Origin: an uncultured Pseudomonadota bacterium
GTDB lineage: Bacteria; Pseudomonadota; Gammaproteobacteria; Steroidobacterales; Steroidobacteraceae
DNA: 27,075 nt
NCBI GenBank assembly: GCA_903890265.1
Contig: CAITAM010000320.1
Location: forward strand, 1-27,075
Direction: 5' to 3'
This document shows positions 14,982-22,015 of the stretch, piece after piece. Every line of letters starts with the position of its first letter. The stretch's first letter is position 1. The translations under genes and the position numbers were made by a program. The notes below the pieces were generated by a model that saw nothing but the letters and a program-made list of their open reading frames with translations, did not search any database and was not told where the DNA came from.

Positions 14982-15188
14982 GAGGGATCTCCGGGCCGGC
15001 GCGGCCTCGTCAGGGGTTCGGTGGGGTTGGCGGTCAGGAAACGGGCGACGACACGAGAATGCTTGGCGCCATGTCGCCACGTGCAGCGGCCGCGCCTTCG
15101 CGCGGCTGCGCCCGACGAGCGAGCAGTCACAATTGCGTCATACGCTACTCCTAGTCTAACGCGTTCCCTTTGCCCTTGGATGCTCCCT
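14982..15188. promoter_or_regulatory. divergent promoter region, DsbA-like / TPR lipoprotein
   Basis: A 207-base region between divergent genes. A weak sigma70-like pair for the TPR gene is TTGCGT (15133-15138), 16 bases, TCTAAC (15155-15160). It overlaps CGTCATAC (15136-15143), an element also found upstream of the RHH and EPS export genes. A bulged GC-rich hairpin lies at 15083-15109. Shine-Dalgarno for the minus-strand gene: GGAG 7 bases before its ATG. Confidence 0.35.
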
Positions 15189-17576
15189 ATGTCCCGCGCC
15201 CGACTCCTTTCCGTCTCGTTGATGATGGTCTGCGCGCTGTCGCTCGTCGGGTGCGGCACGCCGGAGAGTCGCAAGCAGCGCTACATGCAGCGCGGCCGGG
15301 ACTACGAGGCCAAGCAGAACTGGGAGAAGGCCCGTATTGAGTTCCGCAATGCCTTGCAGATCGTGCCCAAGGATCCGGAGGCGTTGTACGAGAGCGGCTT
15401 CGCGGCGGAGAAACTCGGCAAGCCGCGCGACGCGGTCGCGTTCTATCAGAGTGCGCTGGAGTCCAAGCCGGGTTATGTCGAAGCGGCGATGCGCCTGTCG
15501 CGTCTGCTGCTGCTTGGCGGTGCCATCGACCGGGCAAACGAGGTGCTTGCGCCCGTATTGGAGAAGAATCCGACGAATCCGAGTCTGCTTACCATCCGGG
15601 CCGGCATTCGCGGTCAGCAGAAGGATCTGCCCGGGGCCATTGCCGACGCCGAGGCGGCGTACAGGGCGGCGCCGGCGGCGGAAGATACGATCGCGGTGCT
15701 CGCAGGCCTTTACCAGTCGGCCGGGCGGCGCGACGAATCGCTCAAAGTACTCGAGGACGGCGTGAAGCGCGTCCCGGCGTCGGTCGATCTGCGCCTCGCG
15801 CTGGTGCAGACCTACCTCTCAGCCGAGCGGCGCGACGACGCCGAGCAAGGTCTTAAGGCACTCGTGCAGATGCAGCCGGACCATCCCGAGCACGTGCTGC
15901 GTCTCGCCAAGTTTTACGCGCAGACCGATCGGGTCGATCTCGCAGAGCAGACGCTCCGCGACGCGGTGAAGGCGAAGGACAGCTCACTGCAGGTCAAGCT
16001 CGCGCTGACCCAGTTGCTGTTCGAGCGCAAGGGCAAGGACGCGGCCGAGAGCGAGCTCAAGGCGCTGGTGGCAGCGAATCCGAAGACTACCGAACTCAAG
16101 TTTGCGCTGGCTCAGCTCTACGCGCAGACCAACGAACTCGACAAGGCGAGTGCGGTGCTGAAGGACGTGGTGGCCGCCGAGGGCACGCGACCGCCCGGCA
16201 TCGAGGCCCGTGACGCGCTGGCCCAGATCCGGCTGCGCGAGGGCAACACCGCCGAGGTGGCGCGGCTCGTCGGCGAGGTGCTGGCGGTCAGCCCGCGCGA
16301 TACGCAGGCGCTGTCGATGCGGGCCGATCTGGCGCTCGGCAAAAACGACGCGCGCAGCGCGATCGCCGACCTCCGCTCGGTCCTGCGCGACACGCCGAAT
16401 TCCGCACCGGCGATCCGCGCGTTGGCCCGCGCTCACCTGATGAACTCGGAACCCGCCCAGGCCGAGGAGGTGCTGCGGCGCGGCGTCGACGCGAACCCGG
16501 CCGACACCGGACTCGCGCTTGCGCTCGTCGACGTCCTCGGACGGCAGGGCAAGGCTGACCAGGCGCGCTCGACGATCGAGGCGCTCTACAAGCGGGCGCC
16601 GCGGGATGCCAACGTCGTGGAAGCGATGTTCAAAAGCCAGGTGCTGCGGAAGGATTTCAAGGCGGCACACGAGACGGCCGCTCAGGCGAAGGTTGCCGTG
16701 CCCACCTCGGCGCTCGGCTACTACCTCGATGCGCTCGCCTTCGAGGCCGAAGGCAACGGCGCCGCGGCGCTCGAGGCCTACTCGGCCGCGCTCGACAAGG
16801 CGCCGGCCGCGCCCGAGGTGCTGCGCGGTTACGCGGTGCTTGCCGTGCGGGAAAAGAAGACCGATCAGCTGCGCAGCCGGCTGACCAAGATCACGGCCGA
16901 GGTGCCGAAGGCGGCGACGCCGTGGCAGCTCCTGGGTGAGCTCAACCTCGGCGAGCACAAGCTGGCCGACGCGACCACGGCCTTCACCAAGGCCGTGGAA
17001 CTCGCGCCGGATCGGCTGGAAGGCTACCGGGGCCTCAGCATCGCCAAGGTCACGGGCGGGGACGTGGATGGTGGTGTCGCGGTGCTCAAGGACGCGGTGG
17101 CGAAGGTCGCGCGACCGGACGATGCGCAGTTTGAGATCGCAGCGCTCTACCAGCTGCAGAAGCGCAACGACGACGCGCAGCGCGCGTACGAGGCGCTGCT
17201 TGCGAAGAATCCCGGTTACCAGGCCGCGGCGAACAACCTCGCGATGCTGCTCGTGACGAAGGGCGACGCGCCGAGTCTCGACAGGGCGAAGGCGCTGACG
17301 GCTCCGTTCGAGCAGTCGCCGAACCCGCGGTTCGCCGACACGTACGGGTGGGTCCTGACCGTGCGCGGCGAGTACGCGGCGGCGATCAGCGTGCTGTCGA
17401 AGATCGTGGAAGGCGCACCCAATGCGGCGTCGGTGCGCTACCACCTCGCGGTCGCGCAGATCCGCGCCGGCCAGGTCGCCGCCGGGCGCGACAACCTCGA
17501 GCGCGCCCTGAAAGACGGCGACCAGTTCGAGGGTGGCGCCGAGGCGCGCGCGCTGCTGCAGTCCATTAAGAAGTAG
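15189..17576 (+). CDS. TPR-repeat lipoprotein, PEP-CTERM system (PrsT-like)
   Basis: A 795-residue lipoprotein. The type II signal peptide MSRARLLSVSLMMVCALSLVGC gives a lipidated Cys at residue 22 (lipobox LVGC). The rest is a long array of TPR motifs, for example QNWEKARIEFRNALQIVPKD at the start and NDDAQRAYEALLAKNPG near the end. Architecture and context match the PEP-CTERM-system TPR lipoprotein (PrsT) family, thought to scaffold export or surface assembly at the periplasmic face. ATG codons at 15180 and 15189 are both in frame (MLPMSRARLL); neither has a good Shine-Dalgarno, and 15189 gives the more typical signal peptide. The gene is slightly shorter than many family members but intact. 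It lies 193 bases upstream of the repeat surface protein and probably heads the EPS region. Confidence 0.88.
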   Translation: MSRARLLSVSLMMVCALSLVGCGTPESRKQRYMQRGRDYEAKQNWEKARIEFRNALQIVPKDPEALYESGFAAEKLGKPRDAVAFYQSALESKPGYVEAAMRLSRLLLLGGAIDRANEVLAPVLEKNPTNPSLLTIRAGIRGQQKDLPGAIADAEAAYRAAPAAEDTIAVLAGLYQSAGRRDESLKVLEDGVKRVPASVDLRLALVQTYLSAERRDDAEQGLKALVQMQPDHPEHVLRLAKFYAQTDRVDLAEQTLRDAVKAKDSSLQVKLALTQLLFERKGKDAAESELKALVAANPKTTELKFALAQLYAQTNELDKASAVLKDVVAAEGTRPPGIEARDALAQIRLREGNTAEVARLVGEVLAVSPRDTQALSMRADLALGKNDARSAIADLRSVLRDTPNSAPAIRALARAHLMNSEPAQAEEVLRRGVDANPADTGLALALVDVLGRQGKADQARSTIEALYKRAPRDANVVEAMFKSQVLRKDFKAAHETAAQAKVAVPTSALGYYLDALAFEAEGNGAAALEAYSAALDKAPAAPEVLRGYAVLAVREKKTDQLRSRLTKITAEVPKAATPWQLLGELNLGEHKLADATTAFTKAVELAPDRLEGYRGLSIAKVTGGDVDGGVAVLKDAVAKVARPDDAQFEIAALYQLQKRNDDAQRAYEALLAKNPGYQAAANNLAMLLVTKGDAPSLDRAKALTAPFEQSPNPRFADTYGWVLTVRGEYAAAISVLSKIVEGAPNAASVRYHLAVAQIRAGQVAAGRDNLERALKDGDQFEGGAEARALLQSIKK

Positions 17577-17769
17577 GCGGCCCCGGGGTGGCCGGGTGCG
17601 CATCGTCATGCGTCAGTCACCTGCCTCGTGTAGCGTCGGCAGCCATTTGTCGTTGACGACATTGGTATGACATAAGTGTGGCCGCCCGGACGACGAGTGC
17701 ACGTGCCGAGCGGCCGTGTGACGGGTCGTGGCGCAAGGCGGCCAGGGCAGAAAATCCGGGGGAAGTGAG
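17577..17769 (+). promoter_or_regulatory. intergenic region with reverse GTCATAC element
   Basis: A 193-base gap before the surface-protein gene. It holds GTATGAC (17665-17671), the reverse complement of the GTCATAC core seen upstream of three other genes, next to TTGACG (17653-17658), which resembles a -35 box but has no matching -10 at normal spacing. GGGGGAAG lies just before the ATG at 17770 as ribosome site. Confidence 0.3.
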
Positions 17770-19848
17770 ATGACAGCGTCGGTGTATCGAGCCATGGGCG
17801 TCGCGCGAGCGGCAGCCGTCGTACTGGGCCTGCTGATCGGCGGGACGGTCGCCTCGTCGTCGTCGGGCGGCGGCATCCCGACCACCACGGCCGTCATCTC
17901 GACCGGGGCACCGGCCTACGTCAAGTCGTTCCAGGCGCCGGCCAACGACGTGCTCGACGTGAGTCTGCAGGACCTCGCGCTCCTGAGCGGCAACCTGCTG
18001 AACCTGACGGCGCTCGCGTCCCTGAATCTGGTCGTCACCGCCAACGGCGCGATCGTGCCCCAGGCCGGCAGCACCTCGTCGCAGGCGACCCTGAGTGCGC
18101 CCGGCACGGTCAGCATCACGGCCACGGCCGGTACCACCTACGAGGTCCGCGTGGTGGGCGTGCCGGCCGCCGGCGCCGCCACGAGCAATTCGATTTCGGT
18201 GGGCATCGCCAGTCATTCGGCGGGCACGTCCATCGCCTCGGGCACGAACACCTTCCAGCTGCCCGCCGCGCCGGTCGCGCGGCCGTCCTACACCGCGATC
18301 CGGACGCTGCAGCTGCCGGCAGGCACGTCGACCTTCACGATCACCGATGCACAGACGCCGGCGCCGCTGACGATTTTCGCGTTCCTGCGCGGGCCGGGCC
18401 TCGACGCGACGGGCACCGGCACGGGCACCATTCAGCTGCCGGTGGGCAGCACGACCAGGGCCCTGCCGGGCGGCACCTACACGCTGACACTCGACGCGAT
18501 TTCCGACGCGACGGCGCTGGCGGGCCTGTTCGGTCTCGTCGTGGCGCCGCCGTCCGGCACGGACCCGATCAACGAGACCATACCGGTGGGTTCTTGGACC
18601 CTCGTTGGTGGCGCCCCGTACGCCATTCCCTCGGCCGAATCGCTGACCCTGACCCTGACCGACCTCAACGCACCGGCCAGTCTGCAGATGGCCGTCGCTG
18701 TCGTGTCATCGGGTGGCAGCCTGCTCGGCCAGGCGACGTCGGGCGCTCCTGCCACCTTTATGGTCCCCGCCGGGCAGGTGTCGCTGTGGGCGCTGGTCGC
18801 GCCGGCCGCCGGCAATGCCGGTGCCTACACCCTGTCGCTCGCACCCGCGAGCGGCAGCGCCGTTTACTCGCAGACGAGCGGGGTGACGGATCCCGCGAGT
18901 AACCTGCGGGTTTACCCGGTCAACCTGACGAGCGCCGGAAATTACACGCTCGCGTTCTCGGATCTGCTGTTCCCGCAGGCGTTTAGCACGTTGACGTACC
19001 AGATCTATCAGGCCGGGGCGTCGGTCGCGCAGGGCGCGGCGGCGGCCGGTATTCCGGCGGTGGCGCTTGCGAGCGGGCCGACCGTACTCGTCGCCACGGC
19101 CGTGCCGGGCTCGGGCGGCGACGGGGTGTTTTCGATCGCACTGACCGGCGCCGGGGGGACGACCCCGGTGTTCTCGCAGATCCAGAGCGTGGGTCCGGAC
19201 CTTTACGCGGTGCCGCTCGCGGTGCCGACCACGTCCAACTACGACGTCAGCCTGGCCGACCTTGGTTGGCCGGCGAAGTTCTCGAGTCTCGGTGGACTGC
19301 TGTACCAGGCCGCCGCGACGCAGGGGGCTGGCTTTCCGGTGAAGCTCTTTGGCAGCGCAACCGTGCCGTCGGCAGCGCTCGCCGCCGGAAACTACACCGT
19401 GATCGTGAACGGCGTGCCGGCGACCGGCCAGACGGCGGGCCTGTACTCCCTCGCGTTCGCGACATCCGCACCGACCGTGTCGCTGGCCGCGGTGCCCACC
19501 GCCGTGACCACCGGCGCCGGCTCGCGCCTCTCCTGGTCCTCCACCAATGCCACGGCCTGCACGGGTACCGCCTCCGGGGTGGCGCCGAGCTCGAGCGCGT
19601 TCAACGGCGCGCAGCCGACTACCGGCAGCGTCTCGGACGGTCCCTACTCGTCTGCCGGCACGGCCACCTACACGCTGACCTGCACCGGCGCGACCGGCAC
19701 GGCCACGGCCACGGCCACCGTGACCGTCAGCGGGAACTCGACGTCGTCCTCCGGCGGCGGCGGCGGTGGCGGCGCGTTTGACCTCGCCGGCATCGGCGCG
19801 CTCGCGGCACTGGGCGCCCGTCGCGTCAGACGGCGGCTGCTTCGCTAG
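17770..19848 (+). CDS. surface protein with tandem beta repeats, Ig-like domain and GlyGly-CTERM-like tail
   Basis: A 692-residue exported protein. A signal peptide lies at ~1-28, followed by a SSSSGGG stretch. About five degenerate repeats of 80-100 residues follow (~48-148, 175-260, 279-360, 376-461, 475-565), each with a pattern like y-v-L-aGnYtlsLsDL--Pa-fssL, then a Gly/Ala-rich half ending aGaYtLsla. Residues ~567-655 resemble a bacterial Ig-like domain with LSWSSTNATAC and YTLTCTGATG (C597/C638 likely disulfide). The tail (~659-692) is Ser/Gly-rich (G7), a hydrophobic helix and an Arg cluster (RRVRRRLLR), the layout of GlyGly-CTERM proteins processed by rhombosortase. No lipobox is present. 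It is probably a matrix or surface protein exported with the EPS, since it sits between the TPR lipoprotein and the export gene. I do not recognise the repeat family. The start is supported by GGGGGAAG before the ATG at 17770. Confidence 0.8.
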   Translation: MTASVYRAMGVARAAAVVLGLLIGGTVASSSSGGGIPTTTAVISTGAPAYVKSFQAPANDVLDVSLQDLALLSGNLLNLTALASLNLVVTANGAIVPQAGSTSSQATLSAPGTVSITATAGTTYEVRVVGVPAAGAATSNSISVGIASHSAGTSIASGTNTFQLPAAPVARPSYTAIRTLQLPAGTSTFTITDAQTPAPLTIFAFLRGPGLDATGTGTGTIQLPVGSTTRALPGGTYTLTLDAISDATALAGLFGLVVAPPSGTDPINETIPVGSWTLVGGAPYAIPSAESLTLTLTDLNAPASLQMAVAVVSSGGSLLGQATSGAPATFMVPAGQVSLWALVAPAAGNAGAYTLSLAPASGSAVYSQTSGVTDPASNLRVYPVNLTSAGNYTLAFSDLLFPQAFSTLTYQIYQAGASVAQGAAAAGIPAVALASGPTVLVATAVPGSGGDGVFSIALTGAGGTTPVFSQIQSVGPDLYAVPLAVPTTSNYDVSLADLGWPAKFSSLGGLLYQAAATQGAGFPVKLFGSATVPSAALAAGNYTVIVNGVPATGQTAGLYSLAFATSAPTVSLAAVPTAVTTGAGSRLSWSSTNATACTGTASGVAPSSSAFNGAQPTTGSVSDGPYSSAGTATYTLTCTGATGTATATATVTVSGNSTSSSGGGGGGGAFDLAGIGALAALGARRVRRRLLR

Positions 19849-19862
19849 CCGGCGTCACCCGC

Positions 19863-19909
19863 GGCACCGGCCCGCTCCGGTGCCCGACCCCTGCGCGAGG
19901 CGCGCGGGG
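19863..19909. other. two consecutive strong hairpins after the surface-protein gene
   Basis: GGCACCGG-cccgct-CCGGTGCC (19863-19884) is a perfect 8-bp stem. It is followed by CCCC-t-GCGCG-agg-CGCGC-GGGG (19888-19909), a 9-bp stem with one bulged T. Neither has a T-run, so they may terminate with Rho or protect the 3' end of the upstream mRNA. Confidence 0.45.
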
Positions 19910-20252
19910 CAATGCGCCGTCTTCGCCGACGGGCTCTTCGTGGCGGCGATCCGCCCCGGTGACCCGGCCAGGCGATCCGGGTGCCGCAAAGGCGACGGAC
20001 CTCGCATTGCAGACGGGTGATTTTGTGACAGTCGCCCTGCCGCCCCCCGACCGTCTCGTCATACGATTGAAACGGATCCGGCGCTTACCGTCCGCGCGAG
20101 GGTGCGCGGGGCCGGTGGTGCCGTGCTGCAGAGCAATATTTGGTCGGCAAGTGCAATCAAAGCGTAAGACAAACTCACTAACCTCCGTCGGCTTGGCTTA
20201 AGGGGGCGGCGAAATCGCGGTGCGTCATCGCCGCCGACATGCTGGGGTACTC
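19910..20252 (+). promoter_or_regulatory. upstream region of the EPS export operon
   Basis: No gene is seen here. It contains TTTGTGACAGTCGCC (20022-20036), whose reverse complement differs by one inserted base from the element upstream of the ExbB-fusion operon, and CGTCATAC (20057-20064). An AT-richer part (20131-20182) with AATATTTGG and a CAATCAAAGCG stretch may be the promoter. A GGGGGC block (20203-20208) is too far from either start to be the ribosome site; GGGG at 20244-20247 suits the GTG at 20253. Confidence 0.35.
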
Positions 20253-20822
20253 GTGAAAAAATGCATGGTTTTTTGGATCCTTCTCGGCACGCTGGCGACA
20301 ACGTTCGCCGCATGGGCCGAGGCGCCCGTGGCGAGTCCGGACGGCTACCGACTTGAGCCGGGCGACGTCCTTCAGGTGCAGGTGTGGAAAGAGACGGACC
20401 TGACGGCGGAGACAATCATCCGCCCGGACGGGGTCATGTCGTTCCCGCTGGCTGGTGACGTCCGTGCGGCGGGGCTAACCGTCGAGGAACTGAGGACCGC
20501 ACTCGAGACCAAGATCCGGCGCCTCGTTCCGGAGGCCGCCGTGTCAATCGCGGTCAAGTTACCCCAGGGCAACCGGGTTTACGTGATCGGCAAGGTACAG
20601 AAGCCCGGTGATTTCATGCTGGTGCGGCCAACCGACGTCATGCAGGCGCTGGCGCTCGCCGGTGGCGCCACGCCGTTTGCCGACGTGAATGACATCAAGA
20701 TCCTGCGCCGTGAAGGCGGCCGGCAGGTGGCCGTGTCCTTTCATTACGGCGATGTGGAGCGGGGTCGGTATCTCGATCAGAACATCCTCCTCAAGGGCGG
20801 CGACACGGTTGTCGTGCCGTGA
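20253..20822 (+). CDS. polysaccharide export protein, Wza-like (PEP-CTERM/EPS type)
   Basis: A 189-residue exported protein. The signal peptide (~1-23, MVFWILLGTLATTFAAWAEA) has no lipobox. A Poly_export domain follows (~30-105: YRLEPGDVLQVQVWKE, IRPDGVMSFPLAGDVRAAGLTVEEL), then an SLBB-like domain (~110-185: NRVYVIGKVQKPGDFML, MQALALAGGATPFADV). Short, single-SLBB members of this kind accompany exosortase/EPS loci and form the periplasmic or outer-membrane part of the export channel, with the downstream beta-barrel perhaps providing the pore. I chose GTG at 20253 (GGGG 5 bases upstream, Lys-Lys just before the hydrophobic core). ATG 20265 and GTG 20220 are alternatives. The stop overlaps the next gene's GTG start by 4 bases (GTGA). 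Confidence 0.9.
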   Translation: MKKCMVFWILLGTLATTFAAWAEAPVASPDGYRLEPGDVLQVQVWKETDLTAETIIRPDGVMSFPLAGDVRAAGLTVEELRTALETKIRRLVPEAAVSIAVKLPQGNRVYVIGKVQKPGDFMLVRPTDVMQALALAGGATPFADVNDIKILRREGGRQVAVSFHYGDVERGRYLDQNILLKGGDTVVVP

Positions 20823-22003
20823 CACCGGCGCGCGGGCGGCGCCGCGCTCTGGCGCGTGGCCTCGTTAGCGGCACAACCGGACTGGTGTCACTGGCCGCAA
20901 CCGCTGCCCCCTGGTACGTGGAACCCACCGTGACGCTGTACACGACCTACCAATCCAATCCGCAGTACTACGTGACGAAGCCGCGCTCGGGCACCGGCGA
21001 ACTCGCGACGCTGGACCTGCCGTTTGACTGGAGCGACGAGCGGTCGAGCCTCGTGGTGCACCCGACGGCCAATGCGGGGCTGGCGCAGGGCGCGACCGGC
21101 ATTGGCCAGCATAACCGGACGCTCGACAGCCTGGGGACCTGGGGCTACGACCGGGGCAAGTTGCGCGCGTCCGCGACGCTCTCGCACCTCGACCTGTCCG
21201 GCACCACGAACTTCGACCTCGGCATCGTCCGGCCTATCGGCTACGAGAACGTCGAGACCACCGGGGTGGGTACGACGTGGACCCCGACCGCGCTGACGAC
21301 GATCGATCTCGACGGTGTCCGCTCAAGAAACAGTTTCCACATCGACACACCGACCAACTTCGTCGATTACACCTACTCGCAGCTGAACGGGCAGTGGACC
21401 TACGCGACCAGCGAGCGAACCCAGGCCATCGTGTCGGCACGCTATGCCGACTACCAGCCGGCGGCGGGCACGCTCGGCTCGATTGACCACAGCCTGCAGG
21501 TCGGCGGCTCGCACGCGTTCACGGAGGCCCTGCGGCTGACGGCAACCGTGGGCCGAAGCCGCGTCAAGCTGATTTCGACCGGCGACTTCATCTACGGCGA
21601 CGTGTACCTCGCGACGCTGGCCTACAACCGTCCGACGACCACGCTGATCGCCTCGGCGCGCCAGTCGCGCCAGCCCGGAGCGGTCGGCGACCTGGCGCAG
21701 ACCACGGAATTCTCGGTGAACTACACGGTGCAGCGATCCGAGCGGCTGAGCTACACGCTGAGCGGTGCTTACTCCCGGCTCGAGGACACGTTTAGTGTGT
21801 TCGCCCTGCAGCGGCGTAATTACTACAGTGTCGATTTCGAGACCCACTACATGCTGACATCGCAGTGGCGCTTTAACGCCCACGTCAACAAGGGTCGCAG
21901 TCAGCTGCCGGGTGATATCACCCATCCGGTGGCGCTGTCCGCCACCTCGGCCGGCGGCTCTGTCGGCATTTCCCGCGTTTTCGGTCGCACCCGGCTCAAC
22001 TGA
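20819..22003 (+). CDS. outer-membrane beta-barrel protein of the EPS operon
   Basis: A 394-residue exported protein made largely of amphipathic beta strands. A signal peptide lies at ~1-29 (ARGLVSGTTGLVSLAATAA), then PWYVEPTVTLYTTYQSNPQYY, a start typical of EpsL-like and PEP-CTERM-associated (TIGR03016-like) outer-membrane proteins. Later strands such as VSARYADYQPAA, LRLTATVGRSRVKLIS, ERLSYTLSGAYSRLEDT and QWRFNAHVNKGRSQL alternate polar and aromatic residues. It ends FGRTRLN rather than in an aromatic residue, which is atypical for a barrel C-terminus. It starts with GTG (20819) in a 4-base overlap with the export gene, so translation is coupled. It is probably the outer-membrane EPS port. 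Assignment to the exact family is uncertain. Confidence 0.78.
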   Translation: MTPARGRRRALARGLVSGTTGLVSLAATAAPWYVEPTVTLYTTYQSNPQYYVTKPRSGTGELATLDLPFDWSDERSSLVVHPTANAGLAQGATGIGQHNRTLDSLGTWGYDRGKLRASATLSHLDLSGTTNFDLGIVRPIGYENVETTGVGTTWTPTALTTIDLDGVRSRNSFHIDTPTNFVDYTYSQLNGQWTYATSERTQAIVSARYADYQPAAGTLGSIDHSLQVGGSHAFTEALRLTATVGRSRVKLISTGDFIYGDVYLATLAYNRPTTTLIASARQSRQPGAVGDLAQTTEFSVNYTVQRSERLSYTLSGAYSRLEDTFSVFALQRRNYYSVDFETHYMLTSQWRFNAHVNKGRSQLPGDITHPVALSATSAGGSVGISRVFGRTRLN

Positions 22004-22015
22004 GGCTTTAATCCC

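Noticed and set aside
15984..17609. 541-residue antisense frame over the TPR lipoprotein gene
   Set aside because: No domain is visible and composition is typical of antisense GC-rich DNA. The plus-strand TPR protein is clear.
20139..20155. Possible sigma54 promoter (TTGG...TGCA) before the EPS export gene
   Set aside because: The GG and GC elements are 9 bases apart instead of the required 10, and no activator gene or similar site was seen in the window.
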